A stretch of DNA of 64,000 bases, taken from positions 124,001 through 188,000 of the forward strand of contig NZ_VAHD01000003.1 in assembly GCF_005876985.1 (NCBI RefSeq), written 5' to 3'. This document shows, in pieces, positions 1 through 9,978 of the stretch. The position numbers and the translations under genes are program-made. Positions within the stretch are counted from its first letter, which is position 1, and every line of letters starts with the position of its first letter. Origin of the DNA: Rhodoferax bucti (GTDB lineage Bacteria > Pseudomonadota > Gammaproteobacteria > Burkholderiales > Burkholderiaceae_C). The notes under the pieces are model-generated. The model saw nothing but the letters and a program-made list of their open reading frames with translations. It was not told where the DNA came from and did no database searches.

Positions 1-629
1 AAATCACGGTAGCGGCCCGACAAGGCGGGGGCGACCCGGCCATGAACCCGCGTTTGCGTCTGGCCATCGAAAAGGCCAAAGCCGCCAACATGCCTGCAGA
101 CCGGGTGAAATACAACGTTGACAAGGCCACCGGCTCACTGGACGGCATCAGCTACGAGGAAATCCGCTACGAGGGTTACGGCATCGGTGGCGCGGCCATC
201 ATCGTGGACACCATGACGGACAACAAGGTGCGCACCGTGGCCGAAGTGCGCCACGCATTCAGCAAGCACGGCGGCAACATGGGCACCGAAGGCTCGGTGG
301 CCTTCCAGTTCAAGCACGTGGGCCAGCTGATTTTTGCTCCTGGCACCAGCGAAGACAAGGTCATGGAAGTGGCTCTGGAAGCCGGTGCGGAGGACGTGAT
401 TACCGACGACGAAGGCGCGATTGAGGTGTTAACCGCGCCCGCTGACTTTGAGGCGGTCAAGGCCGCCCTGGAGGCCGCAGGCCTCAATGCCGAGGTCGCC
501 ACGGTGACCATGCGCGCAGAAAACACGATTGAGCTCTCGGGCGATGATGCCGAGCGCATGCAAAAACTTTTGGACGTTCTGGAAGACCTGGACGACACCC
601 AAGACATCTTCCACAACGCTGCTCTGTAA
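1..629 (+). CDS. YebC/PmpR-family protein, 5' end missing
   Basis: The reading frame is already open at the first bases of the window, so the N-terminus is missing; the in-frame ATG at 42 is internal. The segment [20 protein letters not shown] and the following NMPADRV and [13 protein letters not shown] stretches are typical of the YebC/PmpR/TACO1 family (usual length about 240 residues, about 208 present). Members are described as transcriptional regulators or, more recently, as factors that help ribosomes through difficult peptide stretches; which applies here cannot be told. purD starts 7 bases after the stop, suggesting cotranscription. The family call is firm; the molecular role is inferred from homologs. 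Confidence 0.93.
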   Translation, partial: ITVAARQGGGDPAMNPRLRLAIEKAKAANMPADRVKYNVDKATGSLDGISYEEIRYEGYGIGGAAIIVDTMTDNKVRTVAEVRHAFSKHGGNMGTEGSVAFQFKHVGQLIFAPGTSEDKVMEVALEAGAEDVITDDEGAIEVLTAPADFEAVKAALEAAGLNAEVATVTMRAENTIELSGDDAERMQKLLDVLEDLDDTQDIFHNAAL

Positions 630-636
630 GACTGAT

Positions 637-1929
637 ATGAACGTACTCGTAATTGGCGGCGGTGGCCGTGAACATGCCCTGGCCTGGAAACTGGCCCAGT
701 CCCCCAAGGTGCAAATGGTGTATGTGGCGCCCGGCAACGGCGGCACGGCCACTGACCCGCGCCTCAAAAATGTGCCTATTACCGATGTGGTGCAACTGCG
801 CCAGTGGGCGCAGGACAACAAGATCACCCTGACCCTGGTTGGTCCTGAAGTGCCTTTGGCCGCCGGTGTGGTGGATGAGTTCCGCGCCCACAACATGCGC
901 ATCTTCGGCCCAACCAAGGCCGCCGCCCAGTTGGAAAGTTCCAAGGCATTCAGCAAGGCTTTCATGCGCCGCCATGGCATTCCGACGGCCGAGTACGCCA
1001 CTTTCTCGGACCCCGTGGCTGCACATGCTTATGTGGACAAGATGGGCGCGCCTACCGTGGTCAAGGCCGACGGTTTAGCTGCCGGCAAGGGCGTGGTGGT
1101 AGCCATGACCGTGGCAGAAGCCCACGAAGCCATTGACTTCATGCTGGTGGATAACACCTTGGGCGTGGCGCACAACGACGGCGGTGCCCGTGTGGTGATC
1201 GAAGAGTTTCTGGAAGGCGAAGAGGCCAGCTTCATCGTCATGGTGGATGGCAAAAACGTGCTGCCCCTGGCTACGAGCCAGGATCACAAGCGCTTGCAGG
1301 ATGGCGACCAGGGCCCCAACACGGGTGGTATGGGGGCCTATTCGCCCGCACCGGTGGTCACCCCGGATGTGCATGCCAAGGCGATGCGCGAAATCATTCT
1401 GCCCACGGTCAAGGGTATGGAAGCAGACGGCATTCCTTTCAGCGGCTTTTTGTACGCCGGGCTGATGATCGACAAGAACGGCCAGCCCAAGACGCTGGAG
1501 TTCAACTGCCGCATGGGTGACCCTGAGACCCAGCCCATCATGATGCGCCTCAAGACCGATCTGGTGGACGTGCTGATGGCCGCCACCGAGCCCGGCCCGC
1601 ACGGCAAGCTCGATGAAGTCGAGTTGCAGTGGGACCGCCGCACAGCGCTGGGCGTGGTGCTGGCTGCCCATGGTTACCCCATGAACCCGCGCAAGGGTGA
1701 TGCCATTACCGGTATCCCCAAGGAGAGCGAAGACGCGGCGGTGTTCCATGCAGGCACCACCCTGCAAGACGGCACGGTGTTGACTTCCGGCGGCCGCGTG
1801 CTGTGCGTGACAGCCTTGGCCGATAGCGTCAAGCAGGCGCAACAACGCGCTTACCAAGTCATTGACGAAATTCAGTTTGACGGCATGCAATTCCGCCGTG
1901 ACATCGGGTACCGCGCCGTCAAAGGCTGA
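637..1929 (+). CDS. purD: Phosphoribosylamine-glycine ligase
   Basis: PurD (430 residues) makes glycinamide ribonucleotide from phosphoribosylamine, glycine and ATP, the second step of de novo purine synthesis in the cytosol. The N-terminus MNVLVIGGGGREHALAWKL is the classic GxGGREHAL nucleotide-binding loop. The ATP-grasp core follows, with VVKADGLAAGKGV near residue 150, the family signature around FNCRMGDPETQ near residue 295, and the C-terminal PurD domain. ATG 637 is chosen because the family starts exactly at this glycine-rich strand; the frame extends further upstream but that part reads through the preceding gene. It matches the usual 420-430 residues. Confidence 0.97.
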   Translation: MNVLVIGGGGREHALAWKLAQSPKVQMVYVAPGNGGTATDPRLKNVPITDVVQLRQWAQDNKITLTLVGPEVPLAAGVVDEFRAHNMRIFGPTKAAAQLESSKAFSKAFMRRHGIPTAEYATFSDPVAAHAYVDKMGAPTVVKADGLAAGKGVVVAMTVAEAHEAIDFMLVDNTLGVAHNDGGARVVIEEFLEGEEASFIVMVDGKNVLPLATSQDHKRLQDGDQGPNTGGMGAYSPAPVVTPDVHAKAMREIILPTVKGMEADGIPFSGFLYAGLMIDKNGQPKTLEFNCRMGDPETQPIMMRLKTDLVDVLMAATEPGPHGKLDEVELQWDRRTALGVVLAAHGYPMNPRKGDAITGIPKESEDAAVFHAGTTLQDGTVLTSGGRVLCVTALADSVKQAQQRAYQVIDEIQFDGMQFRRDIGYRAVKG

Positions 1930-1954
1930 TCCGGTGGCATCCGGGGGGCGGGTC

Positions 1955-2587
1955 ATGCATCCGGTGCAGTTCCGGGGCCAGGGTTGGGCCCGGCGGTTGC
2001 TGGCGGTGTGGGGTTGGCGGGTCGAGTTCGACGGTTTGCCGGCCCTGCAGGGCGTGATGGTGGTCTACCCCCATACCAGCAATTGGGATTTTTTGGTGGC
2101 GATCCTGGCAAAGTGGGCCATCGGTTTTCCGGTCAATTTCTGGGCGAAAGACAGCTTGTTTCGCATTCCCTTGTTCGGCCGCTGGTTGCAATGGGTGGGC
2201 GGTGTTGCGGTGAAGCGCGATGCCCCGCACGGCGTCGTGGGGCAAGTGCTGGACGGCATGCAGCAAGCCCGCAAGAAGGGCGAGCTGTATTGGCTTGGCT
2301 TGTCGCCGGAGGGCACACGCCGCTGGACCGCAGGCTGGCGCAGTGGCTTTTACCAAGTGGCGCTCCAGGCCCATGTGCCTGTGGGAGTGGTGAGCTTGGA
2401 CTACGGCCGCAAAGTGGTGGATGCCACTCGCTTTATGGTTTTGAGTGGGGACCGGCAAGCGGACCTGGCCCAGATGGCGGACCTTTTGAAAGGCGTGCGC
2501 GGCAAACATCCCGAGGCGGCAGCGCCTGTGACATTTCTGGCGGCCCAGCGGCCGGACCAGCCTCAAAGAAAGCAAGACCATGTCTGA
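1955..2587 (+). CDS. Lysophospholipid acyltransferase family protein (PlsC-like)
   Basis: About 210 residues. The HTSNWDFL segment near residue 37 fits the HX4D catalytic motif of glycerolipid acyltransferases, and SPEGTRRW near residue 115 fits the substrate-binding EGTR motif. The protein probably transfers an acyl chain to a lysophospholipid or similar acceptor at the inner membrane; it is shorter than canonical PlsC and the true acceptor is unknown. The start is ambiguous: ATG 1955 follows a G-rich run, while GTG 1934 would give seven more residues. Its last 8 bases overlap hemF, so it belongs to the purD-hemF transcription unit. Confidence 0.85.
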   Translation: MHPVQFRGQGWARRLLAVWGWRVEFDGLPALQGVMVVYPHTSNWDFLVAILAKWAIGFPVNFWAKDSLFRIPLFGRWLQWVGGVAVKRDAPHGVVGQVLDGMQQARKKGELYWLGLSPEGTRRWTAGWRSGFYQVALQAHVPVGVVSLDYGRKVVDATRFMVLSGDRQADLAQMADLLKGVRGKHPEAAAPVTFLAAQRPDQPQRKQDHV

Positions 2588-3503
2588 AACTACAGCAACT
2601 CCAGCGCATGTGCGCACCTACCTGATGGGTTTGCAAGATCGCATCACCACGGCCATTGCCGATGTCGATGGCGGTGCGTTTTTGTCGGATGCGTGGGAAA
2701 AAGCGCCGGGCGAGCCCCTGCAAGGCAATGGCGTTACCCGCATTCTGGAAGGTGGCGCCGTGTTTGAGCGCGCCGGTTGCGGCTTCTCGCATGTGCGGGG
2801 CCCCAAACTGCCGCCCAGCGCCACGCAGCATCGCCCGGAATTGTCCGGCGCGCCCTTTGAGGCCATGGGCGTCTCGCTGGTCTTCCACCCGCGCAACCCT
2901 TATGTTCCCACCGTGCATATGAATGTGCGCATGCTGGCTGCCAAGAACCCGCAGGGGGACACCGTGTGCTGGTTCGGCGGCGGCATGGATCTGACGCCTT
3001 ATTACGGTTTTGAGGAAGATGCTGTGCACTTCCACCAGACCTGCAAGAGCGCGTTGGCCGGCTTTGGGGACGACAAATACCCCCGCTTCAAGAAGTGGTG
3101 CGACGAGTATTTCTTCCTGAAGCACCGCAACGAGCCCCGTGGCGTGGGCGGTATCTTTTTTGATGATTTTTCAGAGCTCGGCCAAGACCGCAGCTTTGCA
3201 ATGCTGCAATCCCTGGGGGATGCGTTTTTGCAGGCCTATCTGCCCATCGTTGAGCGCCGCCAAGGCATGGAGTACACCCAACGCGAGCGCGACTTCCAGC
3301 TGTACCGCCGCGGGCGCTATGTGGAGTTCAACCTGGTGTGGGACCGGGGCACTCATTTCGGCCTGCAGTCTGGTGGACGCACCGAATCGATTTTGCTTTC
3401 CATGCCGCCGCATGCCACCTGGGCTTACCAGCAGGTGCCGGCCAGCGGCTCGCCGGAAGAGGCGTTGACCACGCACTTTTTGACTGCGCGGGACTGGGTT
3501 TGA
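2580..3503 (+). CDS. hemF: Oxygen-dependent coproporphyrinogen III oxidase
   Basis: HemF (307 residues) oxidatively decarboxylates coproporphyrinogen III to protoporphyrinogen IX using O2, a late step of haem synthesis. Family landmarks are [12 protein letters not shown] near residue 105, the [11 protein letters not shown] signature near residue 137, and [19 protein letters not shown] near residue 240. The length matches the usual ~300. The start overlaps the acyltransferase by 8 bases, and the TGA stop shares bases with the TTG start of nadD, so translation of the three is likely coupled. Haem made here is also the substrate of the heme oxygenase encoded at 59428 in this window. Confidence 0.97.
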   Translation: MSETTATPAHVRTYLMGLQDRITTAIADVDGGAFLSDAWEKAPGEPLQGNGVTRILEGGAVFERAGCGFSHVRGPKLPPSATQHRPELSGAPFEAMGVSLVFHPRNPYVPTVHMNVRMLAAKNPQGDTVCWFGGGMDLTPYYGFEEDAVHFHQTCKSALAGFGDDKYPRFKKWCDEYFFLKHRNEPRGVGGIFFDDFSELGQDRSFAMLQSLGDAFLQAYLPIVERRQGMEYTQRERDFQLYRRGRYVEFNLVWDRGTHFGLQSGGRTESILLSMPPHATWAYQQVPASGSPEEALTTHFLTARDWV

Positions 3504-4117
3504 CGACGGAGGCACTTTCACCGCAGCGCATCGGCGTGTTCGGCGGGGCGTTTGATCCGCCGCACAGAGGCCATGTGGCGTTGGCACGCACAGCGATGGC
3601 CCAGCTCGGCTTGGATCGCTTGGTGGTGATTCCGACCGGCCACGCGTGGCACAAATCCCGCGATTTGACACCAGCATCCCACCGCTTGGCCATGGCTGAA
3701 CTGGCGTTTGCCGAAGTGCCCGGTGTGCGGGTCGATGCCCGTGAAACCCGGCGCCCGGGCGCGAGCTATACCGTCGATACCCTGAAGGAGTTGCGGGTTG
3801 AAAACCCCGGCGCCCAGCTCTATTTGCTGATTGGCGAAGACCAGGCCCGCGCGCTGCATACTTGGCACGCATGGGAGCAGTTGCCTACTCTTGCTATAAT
3901 TTGTGTAGCTGCTCGCGCAGACGCAACGGGCGCCAAGGGTCAATTTGATGCCTTGCGTGCCGAACTCCCCGGCCTGACTGTGCTCCACATGCCTTCCATG
4001 GCCGTGAGCGCCACCGAAATCCGACAACGTGTAGCCTTGGGCGAAAGCATTGCCCCTCTGGTTTTTGAGCCGGTTGCGCGTTATATTGACCAACACCTTC
4101 TTTACCGACCGAACTGA
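3500..4117 (+). CDS. nadD: Nicotinate-nucleotide adenylyltransferase
   Basis: NadD adenylates nicotinate mononucleotide to deamido-NAD in NAD synthesis. [20 protein letters not shown] is the GxFDPxHxGH nucleotidyltransferase motif and [12 protein letters not shown] near the C-terminus is the second conserved motif. I place the start at TTG 3500, within the overlapping TTGA of the hemF stop, giving 205 residues, the usual size; the longer upstream frame is antisense-free read-through of hemF. Residues ~132-149 ([18 protein letters not shown]) are encoded by a copy of the 54-bp intragenic repeat at 3893-3946. The stop shares ATGA with rsfS. Confidence 0.95.
   Translation: MTTEALSPQRIGVFGGAFDPPHRGHVALARTAMAQLGLDRLVVIPTGHAWHKSRDLTPASHRLAMAELAFAEVPGVRVDARETRRPGASYTVDTLKELRVENPGAQLYLLIGEDQARALHTWHAWEQLPTLAIICVAARADATGAKGQFDALRAELPGLTVLHMPSMAVSATEIRQRVALGESIAPLVFEPVARYIDQHLLYRPN
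3893..3946 (+). repeat. 54-bp intragenic repeat, copy 1 (inside nadD)
   Basis: Begins GCTATAATTTGTG, continues with core TAGCTGCTCGCGCA, nine variable bases, then GGCGCCAAGGGTCAATTT. It aligns without gaps to the copies in maf, prmB, dapE and purL and is read in frame as part of NadD. Confidence 0.8.
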
Positions 4118-4833
4118 TGACTACTTCCACCGTTGCCAAAAATACCCAGAAACTCCAACGTGCCGTCGTCGATGGTCTGGAAGATGTGAAGGCCCAAGAT
4201 ATTGTGGTGTTCGATACCGAGCACCTGTCTGCATTGTTTGAGCGCGTGATCATCGCCTCCGGTACCAGCAACCGCCAGACCAAAGCGCTGGCTGCCAGCG
4301 TGCGCGATGCTGTGCGTGAGGCTGGTTTTGCCAAACCCCGCATTGAAGGCGAAGGCAATGGCGAATGGATTATTGTGGACTGCAACCAAGTCGTGGTCCA
4401 CATCATGCAGCCCAACTTCCGCCAGTACTACCACCTCGAAGAGCTGTGGGGCGAGAAGCCCGTGCGCCTGAAACTGGGCGCGGCCAAGCCGGTGGTGGCG
4501 AAGGCCAGCGAAGAGGCCAAGCCTGCTGCCAAGAAAGCCGCAGCGAAAACTGCTGAGCCGAGCATGCGCCGTTCCAGCGCTGCCAAGAAGGGTGTGGAAG
4601 AAGCATTCCCGTCCAAGGCTGCTCTGAAGAAAGCGGCAGACAAAGCCGCTGGTGTGAAAGCGCCTGCAAAAAAGGCTGCAGCTAAGCCAGCCGCCAAACC
4701 CGCAGCCAAGGCGGCGGTAAAGACGGTGGTGGTCAAGCCGGAAGTCAAGAAGACGGTCGCCAAAAAAGCAGCAGCCAAGCCCGCTGCCGCCAAAAAGGCG
4801 CCTGCGAAGAAAGCCGCTCCCCGTAAAGCCTGA
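4117..4833 (+). CDS. rsfS: Ribosome silencing factor RsfS with histone-H1-like tail
   Basis: Residues 1-~118 are the RsfS/YbeB/iojap domain: [30 protein letters not shown], and the [24 protein letters not shown] signature spread over residues 88-112. RsfS binds ribosomal protein uL14 and blocks 50S-30S joining in poor nutrient conditions. Residues ~120-238 are an extension made almost wholly of Ala, Lys, Pro and Val in [13 protein letters not shown] repeats, resembling bacterial histone-H1-like tails; canonical RsfS is only 105-130 residues. The frame is unbroken, so this is not a separate gene. ATG 4117 overlaps the nadD stop (ATGA). The tail probably binds RNA or DNA by charge (inference). 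Confidence 0.93.
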   Translation: MTTSTVAKNTQKLQRAVVDGLEDVKAQDIVVFDTEHLSALFERVIIASGTSNRQTKALAASVRDAVREAGFAKPRIEGEGNGEWIIVDCNQVVVHIMQPNFRQYYHLEELWGEKPVRLKLGAAKPVVAKASEEAKPAAKKAAAKTAEPSMRRSSAAKKGVEEAFPSKAALKKAADKAAGVKAPAKKAAAKPAAKPAAKAAVKTVVVKPEVKKTVAKKAAAKPAAAKKAPAKKAAPRKA

Positions 4834-4841
4834 GGTTCTGC

Positions 4842-5309
4842 GTGAGGCTGGTCATCGTCGCTGTCGGTCAGCGGGTACCGGACTGGGCGCAAACCGCGTG
4901 GGATGACTACGCCAAGCGCTTTCCGCATGAACTCAAAGTAGAGCTCAAAGCCATCAAGACGGAGCCGCGTGGCTCCAAAACGGTGGAGCAGCTTTACGCT
5001 GCCGAGCGCAAGCGCATCGAAGAAGCCATCCCCAAAGGCGCGCGCATCGTGGCGCTCGACGAGCGTGGCACCAACTTGCGCACGACCGCGCTTGCCGATC
5101 GCCTGAAAGAATGGCAGCTGGGTGGTACCGATGTGGCCCTGATCATCGGGGGGCCGGACGGCTTGGACCCCGAGTTTCGCCAAGCTGCGCATGAACGCAT
5201 ACGCCTCTCTGACCTGACCTTGCCCCACGCCATGGTGCGAGTGCTGCTGATTGAGCAGCTTTACCGGGCGTGGTCAGTCAACGCCAATCACCCGTACCAC
5301 AGGGAATGA
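4842..5309 (+). CDS. rlmH: 23S rRNA (pseudouridine1915-N3)-methyltransferase
   Basis: RlmH (155 residues, exactly the family size) is a SPOUT-class enzyme that methylates pseudouridine 1915 in helix 69 of 23S rRNA on assembled 70S ribosomes, using SAM. The SAM-binding knot is visible as [12 protein letters not shown] near residue 103 and [21 protein letters not shown] near residue 125; LDERG near 73 is also typical. The start is GTG 4842, eight bases after rsfS, the usual partner of rlmH in many genomes. The TGA stop lies just before the start of maf. Confidence 0.97.
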   Translation: MRLVIVAVGQRVPDWAQTAWDDYAKRFPHELKVELKAIKTEPRGSKTVEQLYAAERKRIEEAIPKGARIVALDERGTNLRTTALADRLKEWQLGGTDVALIIGGPDGLDPEFRQAAHERIRLSDLTLPHAMVRVLLIEQLYRAWSVNANHPYHRE

Positions 5310-5311
5310 CC

Positions 5312-5932
5312 ATGAGCGCTACGGATTTCATTTACCTCGCATCCCAGAGCCCACGTCGCCGTGAATTGTTGACCCAGATCGGGGTTGCGCATGAATTGCT
5401 GCTGCCCACGCCGGATGAGGATCCGGAGAGTCTGGAGGTGGTGTTGGAAGGGGATACCCCTGCCATCTATGTGCAGCGCGTGACTGCTCTTAAATTGATA
5501 GCTGCTCGCGCACGTCTGACAAGCGTTAATGGCCAAAATCGTCCTGTTCTTTGCGCAGACACTACCGTCGCCTTGGGCGATACCATCCTCGGCAAGCCGG
5601 AGGATGCAGAGGATGCCAAGCGCATGCTCCGCGCCTTGGCTGGTGGAACGCACCGCGTGTTTACTGCGGTGGCGGTGGCATGGGGCGACAAGACCGCCCA
5701 GGCGTGCTCGGAATCAGTGGTCACTTTCTCTGCCATGAGCGAAGACGATATTGCCGCTTACGTGGCGAGCGGCGAGCCCATGGGCAAGGCCGGCGCGTAC
5801 GGGGTGCAGGGCAGGGCAGCTGCGTTTATTGCGCGCATTGAGGGGTCTTACTCTGGCATCATGGGTCTCCCTTTGTTTGAAACGGCGCAGGCCTTGCGCG
5901 AGGTGGGCTTTGCATGCAACAAGACATCCTGA
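5312..5932 (+). CDS. maf: Maf-family nucleoside triphosphate pyrophosphatase
   Basis: Maf proteins hydrolyse non-canonical or surplus NTPs (dTTP/UTP or modified pyrimidines) to monophosphates. [12 protein letters not shown] at the N-terminus is the SxSPRR signature, CADTTV near residue 86 holds the catalytic Asp, and ILGKPED follows. ATG 5312 has AGGGA six bases upstream; ATG 5306 is an in-frame alternative. A 54-bp repeat copy (5486-5539) encodes [18 protein letters not shown], between the conserved YVQRV helix and the VLCADT strand. The 3' end overlaps rng by 19 bases. The specificity subgroup was not resolved. Confidence 0.94.
   Translation: MSATDFIYLASQSPRRRELLTQIGVAHELLLPTPDEDPESLEVVLEGDTPAIYVQRVTALKLIAARARLTSVNGQNRPVLCADTTVALGDTILGKPEDAEDAKRMLRALAGGTHRVFTAVAVAWGDKTAQACSESVVTFSAMSEDDIAAYVASGEPMGKAGAYGVQGRAAAFIARIEGSYSGIMGLPLFETAQALREVGFACNKTS
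5486..5539 (+). repeat. 54-bp intragenic repeat, copy 2 (inside maf)
   Basis: GCTCTTAAATTGA, core TAGCTGCTCGCGCA, nine variable bases, then AGCGTTAATGGCCAAAAT. The core is identical over 14 bases to copy 1, spacing is identical, and it is read in the same codon phase as in nadD. Confidence 0.85.
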
Positions 5933-7389
5933 TCAACTGGTCCCCGCAAGAGACGCGGGTCGCCATCGTGGAACACGGTGCGGTGCAGGAACTGCACGTG
6001 GAGCGCACACTGGAGCGCGGGCTGGTGGGCAATGTGTACCTCGGCAAAGTGGCGCGTGTGCTGCCCGGCATGCAGTCGGCCTTCATCGACATCGGTTTGG
6101 AGCGCGCTGCTTTTTTGCATGTGGCCGATGTGTGGCATCCGCCAGTGGAAGGGGAGTCGCTGAGCGCATCACGTGCATCCCAGCCGCAGATTCCGATCGA
6201 AAAACAGGTGTTCGAAGGCCAGTCGCTCATGGTGCAGGTCATCAAAGACCCGATTGGTACCAAGGGCGCCCGTCTGTCCACCCAGATCAGCATTGCTGGT
6301 CGCTTGCTGGTGTTTTTGCCGCAGGATGACCACATCGGCGTGTCGCAAAAAATTCCTACCGCCCAGCGCGATGAGTTGCGTAACCGCATGCAGGCGCTGG
6401 CCGGCAAAGAGGGTGGCGGATTCATCTTGCGCACCAATGGTGAAGATGCGTCTGACAAAGAGCTGGGTGACGACATTGCCTACCTGCGCAAAGCGTGGGC
6501 TCGCATCAAGGACGCATCCCTGCGTTTGCCGCCGCAAAGCCTGTTGCACCAGGACCTGAACTTGTTACAGCGTGTGCTGCGTGACTTGGTGGGAGAAGGT
6601 ACGCAAACAATCCGGGTGGATTCCCGCGAGCAATTTGACGCGCTCAAGGCATTTGGCTTGGAATTCATGCCCGCCGCAGCGGAAAAGCTGCAGCACTACA
6701 AAGGTGAGCGCCCGATATTCGACCTGTACGCGATTGACGAAGAAATTGCCAAGGCCTTGGCGCGGCGGGTGGAGCTGAAGTCGGGTGGCTACCTGATCGT
6801 GGACCAGACCGAAGCGCTCACGACCGTGGATGTGAACACGGGCGGGTTTGTCGGTGCCCGCAATTTTGACGACACCATTTTCAAAACCAACCTCGAAGCC
6901 GCGCAGGCGATTGCACGCCAACTGCGCTTGCGCAATTTGGGCGGCATCATCATTGTCGATTTCATCGATATGGCGCGCGAGGACCACCGGGAGGCCGTAT
7001 TGGCAGAGTTCCGTAAGCAACTGGCCCGCGATCGGGTGAAGACGATGGCGGGGGGCTTCTCGCAGTTGGGCTTGGTTGAGATGACGCGCAAGCGCACGCG
7101 TGAATCCTTGGCGCATATGCTGTGCGAGCCATGCCCCACGTGTGAAGGCAAGGGTATCGTCAAGACGCCCCGTAGCGTGGCGTATGACATCTTGCGTGAG
7201 ATCTTGCGTGAAGCACGTCAGTTCACCCCGCGCGAGTTCCGCGTAGTGGCCTCTCCCAAAGTGATTGAACTTCTGTTGGACGAAGAAAGTCAGCATCTTG
7301 CCGGACTCTCTGAATTCATTGGCAAACCGGTGTCGCTGCAAAGCGAGGCAGCCATGGCCCAGGAGCAATACGACATCGTGTTGTTGTGA
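5914..7389 (+). CDS. rng: Ribonuclease G
   Basis: RNase G (491 residues) is an endonuclease of the RNase E/G family that matures the 5' end of 16S rRNA and cleaves some mRNAs. The N-terminal S1-like domain contains [20 protein letters not shown] and AAFLHVADV. The catalytic DNase-I-like subdomain shows [12 protein letters not shown] near residue 305 and IIIVDFIDM near 348, with the metal-binding Asp residues. [11 protein letters not shown] near residue 405 is the zinc-link. The scaffold C-terminus of RNase E is absent, supporting rng over rne. ATG 5914 lies inside maf (19-base overlap), implying coupling. Confidence 0.96.
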   Translation: MQQDILINWSPQETRVAIVEHGAVQELHVERTLERGLVGNVYLGKVARVLPGMQSAFIDIGLERAAFLHVADVWHPPVEGESLSASRASQPQIPIEKQVFEGQSLMVQVIKDPIGTKGARLSTQISIAGRLLVFLPQDDHIGVSQKIPTAQRDELRNRMQALAGKEGGGFILRTNGEDASDKELGDDIAYLRKAWARIKDASLRLPPQSLLHQDLNLLQRVLRDLVGEGTQTIRVDSREQFDALKAFGLEFMPAAAEKLQHYKGERPIFDLYAIDEEIAKALARRVELKSGGYLIVDQTEALTTVDVNTGGFVGARNFDDTIFKTNLEAAQAIARQLRLRNLGGIIIVDFIDMAREDHREAVLAEFRKQLARDRVKTMAGGFSQLGLVEMTRKRTRESLAHMLCEPCPTCEGKGIVKTPRSVAYDILREILREARQFTPREFRVVASPKVIELLLDEESQHLAGLSEFIGKPVSLQSEAAMAQEQYDIVLL

Positions 7390-7398
7390 TGGTGGCGT

Positions 7399-9849
7399 GT
7401 GACTGAGCGTTTGCGTATCGCGGTTTTGAGCCGCAATTTCTCGGTGACCGGTGGTGGAGCCGAGCGCTACTCCATCTCGGTGGTGGAGCAACTCGCCAAA
7501 CAGCATGAAGTACATGTGTTTGCGCAGACCATTTCGCATGATTTCCCCGGGGTAACGTACCACCGCGTGCCCATGCCGATGCAGCGCCCGCGCTGGATCA
7601 ACCAACTCTACTTTGCCTGGAAAACATGGCGGGCTACGCGCAGCAGTTTTGACATCGTTCACTCCCACGAAAACACGTGGCATGGCAATGTGCACACCGT
7701 GCATGTGCTTCCGGTCAAGCACGCCTTGTTTGCCGGTAAGCGGGGCATGGCTTTGGCCCTGCGTTGGTTGAAGGTGGTGACCAGCCCCCGCTTGCTGGCG
7801 TATCTGTGGTTGGAAGAGCGGCGATTTGCTTTTGCCTACAAAAAGAAAATCGTTTGCGCGTCTACGACGCTGAGAGATGCGGTGGCATCCGCATTCCCCG
7901 GGTCTGTGCCCATGCTCGAGGTGATCACCCCCGGTGTGGATCGGGTGCCCGGTGCTCCCAGTGTCGAAGAAAAAGCCCGCGCGCGAGATGTGCTTGCACT
8001 GCCTGCAGATAAAACACTGCTGCTGTTCGTGGGCAATGACTTTGCAAAAAAAGGCTTGTCCACCTTGTTGCGGGCATTGGTGTCTTTAGACGCCCATGTT
8101 GATCTCATCGTGGTCGGGCGGTCGGAGCGCGCTGCTGAATTTGAGCAGCTGGCGGTGTCCTTGGGCGTTCGATCGCGGGTGCATTTCACAGGCAGCTTGC
8201 AGGAAATGGCGCTGGCCTACCAGGCTGCGGACGCCTTGGTTCACCCCACACTGGAAGACTCGTACGGCATGGTCGTGCTGGAGGCGATGGCGCATGGCTT
8301 GCCCGTGATCGTGAGTGATGCGCCTTTCAGCGGCATTGCCCGGGAACTGCAGCATAGCAGCAATGCGCTGCTGCTCTCCGCTCCGTCTGATGCCGCAGAG
8401 CTTCTTGGCAGAATCAAGAATGTGCTGGACCACCCTGAGCAAGCTCGAAAGTTGTCTGAGGGTGGTTTGCTGTTTGCTGCCGCCAATGCGTGGGATCAGG
8501 CGGGACACAAATACCGAGAATTGTTCGCACAGATTGCACGCCGTTACCAGCAGCGCTGGCTGGTGCTGTCCCATGCTTTCAATATGGATGGCCGCGCTGC
8601 CAGTCAGACTATCACCGACAAACTGCCTCATCTGGAGGCGGCCGGCATTGAGTTGGTCGTGTTGAGCGGAGTGTCCGGTACTCTGGATCGACACTACGAG
8701 CACCACCAGCTTTGGCCAGCGGGGCCAGCGGGCTTCCGGTTTGAGCTGCGCCATGTGCTGCGCAAGCACTTGACCCATCCTAGGGTGTATCGCTTGGTTA
8801 TGGTGCTGCTGTCCATTCCCTTGCTGCCGTTCATGTTTGTCGAAAAGCTGCTGCGGCCTGTGGAAAGCTCCTGGTCCTGGTGGCTCAGCGCCTACCTCAA
8901 GGGACGTGCGCTGGCCCGGCGCCGCAAGTTCGATCTCATTTATTCCACCGGTGGCGCTTTTGCTGCCCATGTGGCGGGGCGCGCCTTGAAACAGGCGTTG
9001 GGTGTGCGCTGGCTGGCTGAGGTGCACGACCCGTTGGTGATGCCGGGCAGCACGCCCAAGACTGCGCAGGAGCGCATGCAGGCCGAGGTGGAGCGCCAGA
9101 TTTGCACCGATGCCGAGGTGGCCATCTGGTTCACCGAACAGGCCCTGGCCAGTGCCAAGCGTCGCCATCCGCAACTGGGCGAACGCGGCAAGATGATGCT
9201 GCCGGGCATTGATGCGCCATTCACGGTGTTGCCGCCGTATGTGCCGGGTCCCAAGATGGTCATTGGGCACTTTGGTTCTTTGTCCGCCACACGCAACCTC
9301 ACGCCCATCATTTCAGCTTTGGAGTCCTTGATTGCTCAGCGCCCTGAGTTGCGCAGTCAGCTGGAGCTGCAGCTTACCGGCGGGCCGTTGGACGCAGTGT
9401 CCCAGGCGGCCATCGCCCAGTCGCCCGTGCGTGATCTGGTGCGCCACCTGGGGCGTATCGAGGCGGATCCGGTGACCGGGCTTTCCGGGCGTGAGCAAAT
9501 CTTGCGCCGCATGCGCAGAGCCGATGTGCTACTGCTGCTTCACGGCACCGAGCCGATCTGCGCCGAATACATTCCGTCCAAGCTCTACGAGTACCTGTGG
9601 ATGCAACGCCCGATTCTGGCGACGGTGCATGGCAATGCGCAGATGGCGGCCCTGCTGCGGGGACAGGGGCATATTGCGGTGGAAATGGAAGGCGATCTAC
9701 TTGTGCAGCGGGATATGGCCGCAACGTTGATGACGCTGTTTGAGCGGTGGTCCCATAGTGGCTTGCAGGACAATGCGCGGAAGAGTCGGTTTACTACGCG
9801 CGCAGCTGTTGCTTCGTTGATTGAGTGGGTGCGATTTGTTGTTCAATAA
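7399..9849 (+). CDS. Two-domain glycosyltransferase (tandem GT4-like)
   Basis: 816 residues, about twice the size of one GT4 enzyme. Residues 1-~375 form a complete GT-B unit: RNFSVTGGGAERYSISVVEQ at the N-terminus (donor loop), LLFVGNDFAKKGL near 210, and VHPTLEDSYGMVVLEAMAHG near 278 with the E-x7-E type motif. Residues ~385-816 start again with LVLSHAFNMDGRAASQTI and carry a second, more divergent unit (VIGHFGSLSATRN near 622, YIPSKLYEYLWMQRPIL near 730). The substrates are unknown; the adjacent genes suggest lipopolysaccharide or another surface glycan. The start is GTG 7399, ten bases after rng. A fused pair may add two sugars in sequence (inference). Confidence 0.88.
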   Translation: MTERLRIAVLSRNFSVTGGGAERYSISVVEQLAKQHEVHVFAQTISHDFPGVTYHRVPMPMQRPRWINQLYFAWKTWRATRSSFDIVHSHENTWHGNVHTVHVLPVKHALFAGKRGMALALRWLKVVTSPRLLAYLWLEERRFAFAYKKKIVCASTTLRDAVASAFPGSVPMLEVITPGVDRVPGAPSVEEKARARDVLALPADKTLLLFVGNDFAKKGLSTLLRALVSLDAHVDLIVVGRSERAAEFEQLAVSLGVRSRVHFTGSLQEMALAYQAADALVHPTLEDSYGMVVLEAMAHGLPVIVSDAPFSGIARELQHSSNALLLSAPSDAAELLGRIKNVLDHPEQARKLSEGGLLFAAANAWDQAGHKYRELFAQIARRYQQRWLVLSHAFNMDGRAASQTITDKLPHLEAAGIELVVLSGVSGTLDRHYEHHQLWPAGPAGFRFELRHVLRKHLTHPRVYRLVMVLLSIPLLPFMFVEKLLRPVESSWSWWLSAYLKGRALARRRKFDLIYSTGGAFAAHVAGRALKQALGVRWLAEVHDPLVMPGSTPKTAQERMQAEVERQICTDAEVAIWFTEQALASAKRRHPQLGERGKMMLPGIDAPFTVLPPYVPGPKMVIGHFGSLSATRNLTPIISALESLIAQRPELRSQLELQLTGGPLDAVSQAAIAQSPVRDLVRHLGRIEADPVTGLSGREQILRRMRRADVLLLLHGTEPICAEYIPSKLYEYLWMQRPILATVHGNAQMAALLRGQGHIAVEMEGDLLVQRDMAATLMTLFERWSHSGLQDNARKSRFTTRAAVASLIEWVRFVVQ

Positions 9850-9978
9850 ACGAATCAAAAATAAATGCAATAAATCTGGAATTCAATACATGATGAGCTT
9901 TACGAGTGCGATGCACAGCGCAAGATGCAGAGAGACCGAGGAAATGGATGTGTCTCGGTACGCTGCGAAAGGCGGCGC

